A DNA stretch of 64,000 bases from Kriegella sp963975415 (GTDB taxonomy: Bacteria; Bacteroidota; Bacteroidia; Flavobacteriales; Flavobacteriaceae). The notes below the pieces were generated by a model, which did not search any database, had not been told where the DNA came from, and saw only the letters and a program-made list of their open reading frames with translations. The stretch spans positions 1 through 64,000 of the forward strand of contig NZ_CAXBGN010000007.1 of the NCBI RefSeq assembly GCF_963975415.1, written 5' to 3'. This document shows positions 9,001 through 17,514 of the stretch, piece after piece. The stretch's first letter is position 1; each line of letters starts with the position of its first letter. A program made the translations under genes and the position numbers.

Positions 9001-9287
9001 GTAATCCTGCGATTGAGCATACCCACGTAATTGATAAAACTTTCATCAGGTTGAGAGACCTTTCATTGTCTTACAAGTTTCCGACTGATGCCGTTAAGGC
9101 TATTGGGCTGTCTGCCGCTTCTGTAAGCGTCTATGGCAAGAATTTATTCTTATGGACTCCGGATGAAAATCCGTATGTCGATCCTGAGGTAACTACTTTT
9201 GGTAGTGATCTTGCCAGTGAATTCGGAGAATTCGCCGCCAACCCGGCTCAAAGAACATATGGAGCCGCCCTTAAATTATCATTTTAA
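6093..9287 (+). CDS. SusC/RagA-family TonB-dependent outer-membrane transporter
   Basis: This is a 1064-residue SusC-family active importer. I chose the ATG at 6093 because it gives a clean signal peptide (MKTKLNGLLTLVLALAVHI, cleaved after FAQ); an in-frame TTG at 6063 would only add ten unrelated residues. Next come a carboxypeptidase-D-like regulatory domain (ISGTVTDQDGLPLPGVNILV to about residue 95), a TonB-box-like EEVVVTG segment, a plug domain with PLYVVDGTPI and GSRGANGAILITTKKG, and a 22-strand-type barrel ending in a C-terminal aromatic (ALKLSF). Its partner SusD starts 10 bases after the stop. The substrate cannot be read from the sequence; no glycoside hydrolase or protease gene is linked. 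Confidence 0.95.
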   Translation: MKTKLNGLLTLVLALAVHITFAQQKTISGTVTDQDGLPLPGVNILVKGTTNGTQTDFDGNYSISGEVGQVLSFTFIGQKDVSQTIGSGSTINVQMEEDAQALEEVVVTGVLGTKLQPRAQGYASTSLSNDDLTDVTNTNPFESLSGKVAGMDITAPAQPGASAKVIVRGFSSITGSNSPLYVVDGTPIYNESNSNTDDNSADRTFDGGSGVNDLDPNSIENITILKGAAATAVYGSRGANGAILITTKKGKDTSKISIDFTTSMDVLEVSRVPHYQNDFGQGWNGSSSSALPGSGLPGASNENGSWGPEYNGAIRPWGQIVDNAQQIKPYVALPDNVKDFYDQGSVYTNSIRVSGGGANSDYSLGFTNTDSDGVIPTDADKYDRKAFSLNAGIKNEKIAVRASANYIERDQNVVNTGQGDAAGQGNTFMQEILQVPRDISLVDLYDYENNPFNTNDNFYTPYASNPYFVVNENSTNIASNRLFGNLNFTFNVTPSLTAVWQIGADIENLKRKSYGAKVDYTPGSAQQLLNTLPIVGGVTEYQIERKQYDTYFTLNHDLQISSDLNLTSSAGLTYNQRSFDELSVAITDLDIPDYYEISNSAVTPTVTNNNELRRTLGLFGTATLGFMEKYFLTLTARNDWSSTLPMGNNSYFYPSATASAIIFDSRQAFVKLRGGISQVGNDTSPYKTESTLVQGTAGAYFGQINMPIGGVNSFELNSQLGNSELKPEITTEYEFGADAAFFNRRITLDVAYYVKKTEDLLIDRLLPRSTGYLQITGNYADVSNKGIELALGLTPVLTENFKWNIGYTFTKNDNEVTDLRGLDRFVINSAYGTSFNAEEGRPLGVFRFRGPAKTADGQYIVDANTGFYVQDEEEQDLGTSQRDFVMGLKNTFTYKNVSLSFGLDWKEGGEMYSYTNRLLGFTGNSIATTYNERNPFIVPNSVVDDGNGNYSENTTPIDFDQVTNFWGTGSNPAIEHTHVIDKTFIRLRDLSLSYKFPTDAVKAIGLSAASVSVYGKNLFLWTPDENPYVDPEVTTFGSDLASEFGEFAANPAQRTYGAALKLSF

Positions 9288-9297
9288 AAAAATAAAA

Positions 9298-10737
9298 ATG
9301 AAAGAGATGAAAAAAATAATAGTAAGTGCTTTATGCATGATTTTTCTATTCGCATCTTGCGAAGATGATTTGGATATAAACCGTGATCCAGATAGACTAT
9401 CTCCTGACGGCGTAGCACCCGCTACAGAATTACCTTCTGCCATAACGGGTATCGTTGGTGCACAGGGAGCTGAATTCGCGATAATCGGTGGAATGTGGTC
9501 TCAATTTTGGGCGCAGAGTAATGCTGCAAACCAATACCGGACCATAGACGCCTATTCTATCAACTCGACAAACTACCAAGGAGCATGGAACAATATGTAC
9601 GATGCGCTTGGTGATGTTAGAAACATTAAGAGAAATGCATTTGAGGCGGGCAATTGGAATTATTATTTGATTGCCACCACCCTTGAAGTTTATGGGTCTC
9701 AAATTCTGGCTGATTGGTATGATGACATTCCTTATGAGGATGCGAATGATTTTACCAACTTTGAACCTTCCTTCAACACTGGTGAGCAGGTATATGACCT
9801 AATGATCGCCGATTTAAACGACGCTCTGTCGAAGAATTTAGCATCATCACAAGGTAGTGCCCCTCAAAGTGATGATTTCATTTTCGCGGGAGACATGAGC
9901 AAATGGGTACAGTTCGCCAATACTTTAAAGTTGAAGATTTATCTTAGACAAACGAATGCCAGACCTTCTGTAGCTCAGAGTGGGATTGCGACTTTAGGAA
10001 ACAACTTCTTATCTGAAGATGCTGCAATGACACAATTCATAGATGAAGCTAATAGAAGTAACCCATTATATGAAAGTGACAGAAGACAATTGAATACGGC
10101 AACTAATCTTAGGGCCAGTACTACAATGCACTCTTTTCTTTCTGATAATGCCGATCCAAGACTCGATGCTTTTTATGGCACGGGAGTTCCACTTAATCAA
10201 GGTGATTACCAAAGTGGTGCAGCTCCTGCCTCAATTTCCATTGTCAACCTATCGGCAACCACCCCGGTTTATTTTATCTCTGCAGAGCACAGTATGTTTA
10301 TGCAAGCAGAAGCTAGGGAAAGATATAGTGCCGGTGCGGGAGCGAAGGCTCTGTACGATGCTGCAGTGACCGAGTCCTTCAACAAATGGGGATTTGATGC
10401 CGCTCCTTTCATTGCAAGCGGTGGCGTTTATGAATATCCAACAGCGGGTACACTAGAAGAAAAACTAGAAGCTATTATTACCCAAAAATGGATTTCAAGT
10501 TTCCCAGGTAACGGCTTTGAGTCGTTCTTTGAACATAACAGGACAGGTATTCCTGCAGAATCAAGTGTAGCTCAATCAGACCCTGGCTATGTTTCAGGGC
10601 AATTTGCCTATTCAGTAGAAGGCTCAACAGGTGGAGAATTCCCCCAAAGGTTGGAATGGCCCAATGATGAATTGACCAGAAATGCAAATGCACCGAGCAC
10701 TCCAGTTAAGATAACAGTTCCAGTTTGGTGGAAATAA
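9298..10737 (+). CDS. SusD/RagB-like outer-membrane substrate-binding lipoprotein (SusD-like_2 type)
   Basis: This 479-residue lipoprotein is the lid and binding partner of the upstream SusC protein. The start at 9298 gives MKEMKKIIVSALCMIFLFAS followed by the lipobox cysteine and an acidic CEDDLDIN segment typical of surface-exported lipoproteins; the second ATG at 9307 is nearly as good. The body (SAITGIVGAQGAEFAIIGGM, LADWYDDIPYEDANDF) resembles the SusD-like_2 branch rather than classical starch-type SusD. An open frame extends upstream into susC but begins inside it and has no signal peptide before residue 34, so it was rejected. Confidence 0.93.
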   Translation: MKEMKKIIVSALCMIFLFASCEDDLDINRDPDRLSPDGVAPATELPSAITGIVGAQGAEFAIIGGMWSQFWAQSNAANQYRTIDAYSINSTNYQGAWNNMYDALGDVRNIKRNAFEAGNWNYYLIATTLEVYGSQILADWYDDIPYEDANDFTNFEPSFNTGEQVYDLMIADLNDALSKNLASSQGSAPQSDDFIFAGDMSKWVQFANTLKLKIYLRQTNARPSVAQSGIATLGNNFLSEDAAMTQFIDEANRSNPLYESDRRQLNTATNLRASTTMHSFLSDNADPRLDAFYGTGVPLNQGDYQSGAAPASISIVNLSATTPVYFISAEHSMFMQAEARERYSAGAGAKALYDAAVTESFNKWGFDAAPFIASGGVYEYPTAGTLEEKLEAIITQKWISSFPGNGFESFFEHNRTGIPAESSVAQSDPGYVSGQFAYSVEGSTGGEFPQRLEWPNDELTRNANAPSTPVKITVPVWWK

Positions 10738-10752
10738 TAAAAAAATAGTATT

Positions 10753-11478
10753 ATGAAAAATTTAATTTTATCCTTAGGGGTTGTTAGCTGTTTCTTATTT
10801 ACAGCTTGTGAAACAGAATCTACAGGTGATGTTTCCGAAGTTACCAATTTCGCCGTTTTCAATATTAAGGGCAGCAGCGTTATTTTAGTTGAAAAAGGCT
10901 CAAACTATGAAGACCCTGGTGCCGACGCCGCTGAATCAGGTGTACCGGTCAATGTAGAAACTACTTCAAATGGAATTTTCAGGGGAGGTACCCTGGATGT
11001 CAATGTAGAAGACAATTACTCAATATCTTACTCAGCTGTCAACAAAGACGGGTTTGAAGCTTCAGGCTCGAGAAATGTAATTGTGGCGGAGACAGGTAAT
11101 CTTGTTGATAATATTGCAGGTTTATATAGATCTACGGTCGTTAGAAATGGTGTAGTCGATGAAGATTATGAGAATATGGAATATGTCATAATTTGGAAAA
11201 ATGACGATGGCAGCTTTACAATGTCTGACGGAATTGGCGGTTATTATATGTACGGCCGGGCTTATGGAAGTGCCTATGCGGCTTCGGGAGCCAAGGTAAC
11301 CGTAAATGGTTTAAACGACTATACTTTCGGACCTAATTTTGCCGTTGGTGCTTTTGGAGGCATAGCCATGATTACTGAAATGACAGTAGACCCAACTGCC
11401 AAAACCATAAACTTTAAAACTGATTGGGACGCTGGCCCTTACGTTTTTGACGTGACTCTGGAGCAAGTGCAACTGTAA
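10753..11478 (+). CDS. surface lipoprotein resembling the BT_2262 family
   Basis: This 241-residue protein has a lipoprotein signal (MKNLILSLGVVSCFLFTACE). Residues about 30-115 form an Ig-like domain of the DUF5011/BT_2262 kind (motif GSNYEDPGADAAESG and SISYSAVNKDGFEASGSRNV). The C-terminal part is a beta-rich domain with GIGGYYMYGRAYGSAYAASG. It starts 15 bases after the susD-like stop. In Bacteroides thetaiotaomicron a SusCD pair with two accessory lipoproteins (BT_2261-2264) was crystallised with bound peptides; the similar four-gene order here suggests a related accessory role, which is inference. Confidence 0.75.
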   Translation: MKNLILSLGVVSCFLFTACETESTGDVSEVTNFAVFNIKGSSVILVEKGSNYEDPGADAAESGVPVNVETTSNGIFRGGTLDVNVEDNYSISYSAVNKDGFEASGSRNVIVAETGNLVDNIAGLYRSTVVRNGVVDEDYENMEYVIIWKNDDGSFTMSDGIGGYYMYGRAYGSAYAASGAKVTVNGLNDYTFGPNFAVGAFGGIAMITEMTVDPTAKTINFKTDWDAGPYVFDVTLEQVQL

Positions 11479-11495
11479 CCTTAAAAAAAATAAAA

Positions 11496-11990
11496 ATGAA
11501 AAAAAACATATTTTCAAAACTACTACTGTTTGTAATGATTGGTGGCCTTGTAATTTCATGTGATGAAGGAGGAGAACCAGAGGCAGGAGCGACCAGTACC
11601 GTTGAAATGTCTGGAGATTGGTTTGTTCAGACCTTTGTCGGTGACGATTTGGTATTGGATTACCAACAAATCTCGACATATAATACGGCAGCCGATGATG
11701 GTACTCAAATGTGGGTAGACGATCACGGACATATCTGGGATTTTAAAGTTAAAAGCCCCATTAACCTTGATGCTTTAACTTTTTCAGGGGAAACCCTGAG
11801 CAGCAATGTCGATGGTTATGAGGTTTCCGTGACGATAACGAATGGAGTTATCGAAAAAAACGGTACAACTTCGACCGGAGGTACAACTGTTGATAAAATC
11901 TCCTTTGACGCCGAGTTCTCTGATGATGCAGGCACTATCTATTCGATGATAGGCTATAAGCGGACCGGCTTCCCAGAAGACGAGCATTAA
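11496..11990 (+). CDS. small lipoprotein of the lipid-binding putative hydrolase type
   Basis: This 164-residue lipoprotein (signal peptide ending LVISC, then an acidic DEGGEPEAG linker) has a single beta-rich domain with SGDWFVQTFVGDDLV, MWVDDHGHIWDFKVK and YSMIGYKRTGF. The pattern fits the Bacteroidota lipid-binding putative hydrolase family (PF12888), often the last gene of SusCD operons. It starts 17 bases after the previous stop and is followed by a strong terminator, so it closes the operon. Biochemical function is unknown. Confidence 0.7.
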   Translation: MKKNIFSKLLLFVMIGGLVISCDEGGEPEAGATSTVEMSGDWFVQTFVGDDLVLDYQQISTYNTAADDGTQMWVDDHGHIWDFKVKSPINLDALTFSGETLSSNVDGYEVSVTITNGVIEKNGTTSTGGTTVDKISFDAEFSDDAGTIYSMIGYKRTGFPEDEH

Positions 11991-12015
11991 AAATTACTTT
12001 TAAGTGAATACATCT

Positions 12016-12045
12016 AAAAACCACCTCGATCGAGGTGGTTTTTTT
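12016..12045 (+). terminator. intrinsic terminator of the SusCD operon
   Basis: ACCACCTCGA is followed with no gap by TCGAGGTGGT, giving an 8-bp stem with a 4-base loop, preceded by A residues and followed by seven T residues. The flanking A and T runs make it potentially bidirectional. The T-tract runs directly into the -7 box of the next gene. Confidence 0.9.
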
Positions 12046-12048
12046 ATT

Positions 12049-12056
12049 TACCTTTG
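12049..12056 (+). promoter_or_regulatory. -7 box of rlmB placed at the end of the terminator
   Basis: TACCTTTG matches TAnnTTTG and lies only 5 bases before the ATG at 12062. The -33 region falls inside the terminator hairpin and has no TTG. If used, the transcript would be almost leaderless. Confidence 0.5.
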
Positions 12057-12061
12057 TCCTC

Positions 12062-12808
12062 ATGCAAAAAACAACCCAAATCTACGGAATACGGGCCATC
12101 ATTGAAGCTATAAACGCGGGTGAGCCCATTGACAAAGTCTTTATTCAAAAAGGACTAAAGGGCGACCTGTTCAAAGAGCTTGAAGGCATCCTACGTAAAA
12201 AAGGCATCAATGCCTCATACGTACCGATTGAGAAATTAAACCGCTTGACACAAAACAACCACCAAGGGGTTGTAGCCAACATATCACCAATTAGCTTTTA
12301 TAGTCTTGAAGAATTAGTGGAGAACGTAACGGCGAACAAGAAACTACCCTTATTTCTACTCTTGGACCAACTCTCCGACGTTCGAAATTTTGGAGCTATC
12401 ATTAGAACTGCCGAGTGCACGGGAGTTGATGGCATCATAATACAAAAAAAAGGTGCCGCTCCGGTAACCGCCGACACGATAAAGACATCGGCAGGAGCAG
12501 CCTTTAAGGTTCCCATTGCAAAAGTAGACCATATCAAAGATGCCGTTTTTTACTTGCAGGCATGCGATATCAAAATAATCGCGGCTACTGAAAAAACGAA
12601 CACCATGATCTATGAGATTCCCTTTGATGAGCCATGTGCCATAATTATGGGCTCAGAAGACAGAGGTATCTCGCCCTCTATTATAAAGGTAGCAAATCAT
12701 AGCGCCAAACTTCCCCTACTTGGTGAAATTGGCTCCTTAAATGTATCTGTGGCCTGTGGTGTTTTTCTTTATGAGGCCGTACGGCAGCGTCAAAATTTGC
12801 AATCCTGA
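12062..12808 (+). CDS. rlmB: 23S rRNA (guanosine-2'-O)-methyltransferase RlmB-like (TrmH family)
   Basis: This 248-residue SPOUT-class methyltransferase has an N-terminal substrate-binding domain (MQKTTQIYGIRAIIEAINAG) and a C-terminal catalytic trefoil-knot domain. Motifs are LDQLSDVRNFGAIIRTAECT (motif 1), IIMGSEDRGISP (motif 2) and GSLNVSVACGVFLYEAVRQR (motif 3, the SAM-binding knot). RlmB methylates a guanosine in 23S rRNA; the exact site cannot be told from sequence. The ATG at 12062 was preferred over the upstream in-frame GTG-like starts because those fall in the terminator. Confidence 0.88.
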   Translation: MQKTTQIYGIRAIIEAINAGEPIDKVFIQKGLKGDLFKELEGILRKKGINASYVPIEKLNRLTQNNHQGVVANISPISFYSLEELVENVTANKKLPLFLLLDQLSDVRNFGAIIRTAECTGVDGIIIQKKGAAPVTADTIKTSAGAAFKVPIAKVDHIKDAVFYLQACDIKIIAATEKTNTMIYEIPFDEPCAIIMGSEDRGISPSIIKVANHSAKLPLLGEIGSLNVSVACGVFLYEAVRQRQNLQS

Positions 12809-12817
12809 ATTGATAGT

Positions 12818-13561
12818 TTAAGAATTGGCATCGTCTCCTTTCTCTTTGTAGTGATAGGTGATTTTCACCTCTTCGGCGCCAAGCTTCATTTCATCGGCCT
12901 TGCGCTCTATAAAATTCCCATCCTCATCAAATTGCTGTAAAAACTCGTCTTCCTCCTCATTAAAATCCTCTAATTCCCAATCATATTTCTTCACGGAAGG
13001 TAGTTTTGCTTTGATGAATATGGCCAGCAGCAATCCGGTTAAAAATCCCGACAAATGGCCTTCCCAAGAAATATCGTCCTTTATCGGAAAAATATACCAG
13101 AGTAAACTTCCATAAATGAAAACAACAATGAGCGAAAGCGCCACCAGCCGGTAGTACTTACTAAAAATGCCTTTAAAAAACATAAAACTGGCCAAAACAT
13201 AAATAGCCCCACTCGCCCCAATATGGTATGAAGGCCTACCGATTGCCCATGTCATAAATCCGGAAAGCAGTATTCCCAAAAACAAAACCCTCAAGGCAAT
13301 ATTTCTATAGAAGTAAAACAAGGCAGCTAACAATACCGCCAAAGGGATGGTATTGTTGTAAAGGTGTTCAACAGAACTATGGATAAAAGGGCTGAAAATT
13401 ATGCCACGTAGCCCCACAAAATTTCTGGGGGCAACACCAAATTGGTTCAGGTTGACCTGAAAGCGTAGTTCAAACCAAAACACCGTCCAAATCAAAAGTA
13501 TGGCTGTCATTGGCGCCAAAACCACTGCATTTGTAAATTTGAAATATTGATGTTCAGACAT
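12818..13561 (-). CDS. rhomboid family intramembrane serine protease
   Basis: This 247-residue protein has six predicted membrane helices. The catalytic dyad is visible: Ser117 in the GASG motif (SYHIGASGAIYVLASFMFF) and His169 in WEGHLSGFLTGL. The conserved HLYNN loop helix (about residues 66-70) supplies the oxyanion-hole region. A charged cytoplasmic tail (DWELEDFNEEEDEFLQQFDE) follows. Substrates are unknown. It converges with rlmB with a 9-base gap. I chose the ATG at 13561 because the nine upstream residues (MQQVYFLIY) have no homologous look and the family starts close to the first helix. Confidence 0.93.
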   Translation of the reverse strand: MSEHQYFKFTNAVVLAPMTAILLIWTVFWFELRFQVNLNQFGVAPRNFVGLRGIIFSPFIHSSVEHLYNNTIPLAVLLAALFYFYRNIALRVLFLGILLSGFMTWAIGRPSYHIGASGAIYVLASFMFFKGIFSKYYRLVALSLIVVFIYGSLLWYIFPIKDDISWEGHLSGFLTGLLLAIFIKAKLPSVKKYDWELEDFNEEEDEFLQQFDEDGNFIERKADEMKLGAEEVKITYHYKEKGDDANS

Positions 13562-13756
13562 GTAGATTAAAAAATAAACCTGTTGCAACTAGCCGTTAAA
13601 AAATTATTTTGCCGCCCCCTTTATTCCCTAAAGAAACTCAAATCAAAGAGTTAACGACAAATCAAATTATTGAACTTAACATTCAAAAAACAAGAACCTC
13701 TCCATAAATATAACAACGACAAATCGTCATCTCCTATTTTATCTTAATTTTATCGC

Positions 13757-15031
13757 ATGAATGAACCATTAGCCGAAAGGGTGCGCCCACAAACTTTAGA
13801 CGATTACATTAGCCAACTCCATTTGGTTGGGGAAAATGGTTCATTGACCCAACAAATTAAGAAAGGCCTTCTACCCTCCCTTATTTTTTGGGGACCACCA
13901 GGAACAGGAAAAACCACCCTCGCCAATATTATCGCCCATGAAAGCGGTCGTCCATTTTATACGTTGAGTGCCATCAATAGTGGGGTAAAAGACATTCGGG
14001 AAGTCATTGAAAAGGCAAAGCAAAGCGGTGGCCTTTTCACTTCTAAAAACCCGATTTTATTTATTGACGAAATTCATCGCTTTAGCAAATCACAACAAGA
14101 TTCATTGTTGGCGGCCGTTGAGAAGGGCTGGGTGACGCTAATAGGCGCTACCACTGAAAACCCCAGCTTCGAGGTCATTCCGGCCCTGTTGTCACGTTGT
14201 CAGGTATACGTACTTAATCCCTTTGGCAAAAGCGACCTTGAGAATCTACTCCACCGTGCCATGGAGAAGGATACTTTTCTAAAATCTAAGAAAATAACAT
14301 TAAAAGAAACGGAAGCTTTACTGCGACTTTCAGGGGGAGACGGTAGAAAACTTCTTAATATTTTCGAATTGGTTATAACATCCGAGGCGTCGGATACGAT
14401 AATTATTACCGATAAAATGGTTATGGGAAAGGTACAAAAGAACACCGTTCTCTATGACAAAACCGGCGAGCAGCACTATGATATTATTTCTGCGTTTATC
14501 AAATCGATCCGTGGAAGTGACCCGAACGGAGCTGTCTATTGGCTGGCACGTATGATCGAAGGAGGTGAAGATGTAAAGTTTATAGCCCGGCGAATGCTTA
14601 TTTCGGCCTCGGAAGATATTGGCTTGGCCAACCCGACAGCACTGGTCATTGCCAACAATGCTTTTCAAGCTGTCACCACAATTGGCTACCCGGAGGCACG
14701 TATTATTTTAAGTCAATGCGCCATCTACCTAGCGACTTCCGCCAAAAGCAATGCCAGTTATATGGCGATAGGCAAAGCCCAACAGGTCGTAAAACAAACA
14801 GGGGACCTCTCTGTTCCTATGCCCTTGCGCAATGCCCCGACGAAGTTAATGAAAGACCTCGGGTATGGGGCAGATTACAAATACGCCCATGACTTTAAGA
14901 ATAATTTTGTGAATGCAGAATTTTTACCTGAAGAATTGACGGGTACTTCATTCTACAAACCAGGCAACAATCAGCGGGAAAATGCCATACAGGACTTTTT
15001 AAAAAAACGATGGAAGGATAAGTACCAATAG
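13757..15031 (+). CDS. rarA: replication-associated recombination protein A (MgsA/RarA ATPase)
   Basis: This 424-residue clamp-loader-like AAA+ ATPase works at stalled replication forks. It starts MNEPLAERVRPQTLDDYISQ and has Walker A GPPGTGKT (46-53), Walker B LFIDEIHRF, sensor 1 IGATTENPSF, and the family's C-terminal tetramerisation region with RMIEGGEDVKFIARRM and GYGADYKYAHDF. Length is normal for the family. It converges on the 15037-15885 gene with 5 bases between the stops. A near-consensus -7 box (TAATTTTA, 13745-13752) lies just before the start. Confidence 0.96.
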   Translation: MNEPLAERVRPQTLDDYISQLHLVGENGSLTQQIKKGLLPSLIFWGPPGTGKTTLANIIAHESGRPFYTLSAINSGVKDIREVIEKAKQSGGLFTSKNPILFIDEIHRFSKSQQDSLLAAVEKGWVTLIGATTENPSFEVIPALLSRCQVYVLNPFGKSDLENLLHRAMEKDTFLKSKKITLKETEALLRLSGGDGRKLLNIFELVITSEASDTIIITDKMVMGKVQKNTVLYDKTGEQHYDIISAFIKSIRGSDPNGAVYWLARMIEGGEDVKFIARRMLISASEDIGLANPTALVIANNAFQAVTTIGYPEARIILSQCAIYLATSAKSNASYMAIGKAQQVVKQTGDLSVPMPLRNAPTKLMKDLGYGADYKYAHDFKNNFVNAEFLPEELTGTSFYKPGNNQRENAIQDFLKKRWKDKYQ

Positions 15032-15036
15032 AATTA

Positions 15037-15885
15037 TTAAAATTTAATGTCGAGCTCGTCAGCCTTCAAAACACCATCCTCATAATATTCAAAAATCCAT
15101 TTTCCGTCTTTTTTTAGCAACACTCCATCAGTACCGTCCTTCTTTCCTAAATAATAGTCTGGCATTGAAGTCTTATAAACTTTCATCAGAATTTTGGGCG
15201 TACTATCTACCAATTGATACCCATTGCCCTCTGGTAGTTTTTGCGCATAAAGCGTTCCGGTAGCGGCTGCCACTTTCTTAATATCAGATTGCACGGGCTT
15301 GACACTTTTATAGGTTTGTCGTGCCGTTGATGCTTCTTGTTTAATAACAGCCGCATTTTCATTATTTTTTTGAGCGACCACCTCTTTCTTCTCTTCCAAT
15401 TTTTTTACATCGTTCTTGAAATTAACGGTTATTGGGGCTGATTTTTGCGAATTATCTTTACCGTCATAAACATAGTTAACAGTATTAAATGAATCAAAAG
15501 CATCGCGAATGGCATCGCTGTAAGCCGCCTTGAACTCTTTATTCTTACTTTTACCATCTTTGGTAGCGAAGACTTCTTTCTCTGCGCAATCTTTAAGAAC
15601 CAATTTAGTTTTGGTCGTAAACATAGAAGAACCATCAATTAAATCGACCCAAAGACCCAAGCACCTATTGCTGTTCAACTCATCGGGCAATTCATCCCCA
15701 TACAAGGCATTAAAACCTTTCTGTTCAAATAAATATTTTACCAACGTACTGGTCTGGTATTGATTCTCCTTCTTAAATTCATTGAATTTTTTGGGAACTA
15801 TAATATATTTATAATTATTCAATTGGGCACTGACGGTGCCAACAAAACCTCCGATAAGGAGTATCGCAAAAAACATTTTTTTCAT
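15037..15885 (-). CDS. secreted protein of unknown function
   Basis: I do not recognise this 282-residue protein. The start at 15885 gives a good signal peptide (MKKMFFAILLIGGFVGTVSA, then QLNNYKYIIVPKKF). Residues about 20-140 form a domain with a conserved-looking NSNRCLGLWVDLIDGSSMF, followed by a Lys/Glu/Ala-rich linker (about 150-200) and a C-terminal beta-rich domain (YQLVDSTPKILMKVYKTSMP). It lies downstream of, and in the same direction as, the DUF5723 protein and its lipoprotein partner, across a 198-base gap. A role in the envelope is likely from the signal peptide alone. Confidence 0.7.
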   Translation of the reverse strand: MKKMFFAILLIGGFVGTVSAQLNNYKYIIVPKKFNEFKKENQYQTSTLVKYLFEQKGFNALYGDELPDELNSNRCLGLWVDLIDGSSMFTTKTKLVLKDCAEKEVFATKDGKSKNKEFKAAYSDAIRDAFDSFNTVNYVYDGKDNSQKSAPITVNFKNDVKKLEEKKEVVAQKNNENAAVIKQEASTARQTYKSVKPVQSDIKKVAAATGTLYAQKLPEGNGYQLVDSTPKILMKVYKTSMPDYYLGKKDGTDGVLLKKDGKWIFEYYEDGVLKADELDIKF

Positions 15886-16083
15886 ATAGGGGTACATTTA
15901 AAAGCTGGATTATTATAAACCACGCTAGTATATTAAAAACTAAACATTGAATCAAGAATATATTTGGTAAGATGCAATGTATCAACAAAAAACATCTTTC
16001 CGATATACTTATCATTCAAGTATTCAAAAAGCATGCCCTTCTATATAAATTGAAATGAAGGTATCAACGCTGCATTCAAAATA

Positions 16084-17514
16084 TCAATTCTTTCCCCAAG
16101 ATATGATATTTAATCCTAACTGAAAAGAAGTATACTGGCTAGCCGCCAAATTTTGATAGGCCAGAAGGTTGTCGGCCATAAGATATAAATTTACGGGTCC
16201 GGCCTGTATGCTAACACCCAAACCTACGTTTGTAAGAGAGAACTTATCTACCGTGTACGTAGCTTTTGCTGCCATAATGTTACCAAATCGCCGATGATAA
16301 AAAGCGCTAAGTGCAGTTTGCGGGCCTCTAGGCCTATTTATCATGTAAATTTGCGCCCCTACTCCGTTTGCATATTTTAAACTACCCTTATTGCTAGACA
16401 CTGAATAATTACAATCACAGTCTAACCTTGATCGCACCGGCTTACCAAAGTTATACCTTAATGACGCATATAATTTTGTTGGCCTAAAGGCAATATAACT
16501 CTCAGAGTTATCTTCAAAGGGCACTAGGGCGTCTACCTCATCAACAAAATCTTGCCAAAAATCCCTGTCGGAATCAGACAGGGCACTGGGCAGAATAATC
16601 TCTATTCCCTCTACCGTAGCGCTTCCATTTAAGGTATAACTCTTGACGTCGTTGGCGTGATAAATAAACCCCAGATCTAAAAGGCTGCCCGTTACAACAA
16701 GTTGCTCATTTATATTATAGGAAAAACCAAAATCCAGTCCCACCCCCAAATTGCCACCAAAAAAACCGCGCTTAACAATCGTAGAGGCTAAATTCCCCTC
16801 ATCCTGAGCATTTTCCAAGGCATTGAGTCCCGAAGTTCTAAGTTGCATATCGGCATTCAAGGTACTTGCCAAAAGGTTGTTCTGCCCTTCTGTAGTTACA
16901 AAATAGCCCCGGTTACCCGTTGAATTGAAGTCTAAAATACTTGAATATAGCTTGCCCCTTAGCCCTAGAACCAAGCCATCATCCATACGTTTGTTCACGC
17001 CAAAATGAAAAACATTCATCATTTCTCCCCGGGTCTTCAAATGACCTAGGTCAAATCTTTTATCCAAATAATCAGCATTACCTTCAAAAGCGAGAATCGC
17101 ATAATCTTTGAACCAATACCCAATGGCATCCCCTTCGTTATAAATACCAAAGGAATAAAAATTATTGGGATTTCTACCCTGAAACCCACCGGTTAACAAT
17201 TCTACCTGATAGGTTCCGCTGAGTTCATCCTTGATTTTCATACCACCGATTGCCCGATCCCGCACCTTATCGTTGATATCGAGACCGTCATCTGCAAAAA
17301 TATCATTCGCCGAAATTCCACTTGACCCTGCTTGGAGTGAAATACCGGAAAGCATTGGAATACCCGCGTACCACTTAAAATCTATTTTTGTACCGGGATT
17401 GACCATCAATGATTGTGGAACTTCCCCAAAATCATATAAGAGCTGTTTATTTTGGCTATGGGCATAGCCGCATACCAGTAAAATGGTCGCTAAAAAGGTC
17501 TTTTGGAATCTCAT
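16084..17514 (-). CDS. DUF5723 family outer-membrane beta-barrel protein
   Basis: This 476-residue protein has a signal peptide (MRFQKTFLATILLVCGYAHS) followed by a long beta-strand-rich region of the DUF5723 type. Recognisable segments are QLLYDFGEVPQSLMVNPG near the start, DKRFDLGHLKTRGEMMNVFH, and a C-terminal LYLMADNLLAYQN with an aromatic-rich last strand, all consistent with a barrel in the outer membrane. The start overlaps the stop of the upstream lipoprotein gene in an ATGA arrangement, implying coupled translation and a shared complex. Molecular function is unknown. Confidence 0.8.
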   Translation of the reverse strand: MRFQKTFLATILLVCGYAHSQNKQLLYDFGEVPQSLMVNPGTKIDFKWYAGIPMLSGISLQAGSSGISANDIFADDGLDINDKVRDRAIGGMKIKDELSGTYQVELLTGGFQGRNPNNFYSFGIYNEGDAIGYWFKDYAILAFEGNADYLDKRFDLGHLKTRGEMMNVFHFGVNKRMDDGLVLGLRGKLYSSILDFNSTGNRGYFVTTEGQNNLLASTLNADMQLRTSGLNALENAQDEGNLASTIVKRGFFGGNLGVGLDFGFSYNINEQLVVTGSLLDLGFIYHANDVKSYTLNGSATVEGIEIILPSALSDSDRDFWQDFVDEVDALVPFEDNSESYIAFRPTKLYASLRYNFGKPVRSRLDCDCNYSVSSNKGSLKYANGVGAQIYMINRPRGPQTALSAFYHRRFGNIMAAKATYTVDKFSLTNVGLGVSIQAGPVNLYLMADNLLAYQNLAASQYTSFQLGLNIISWGKN

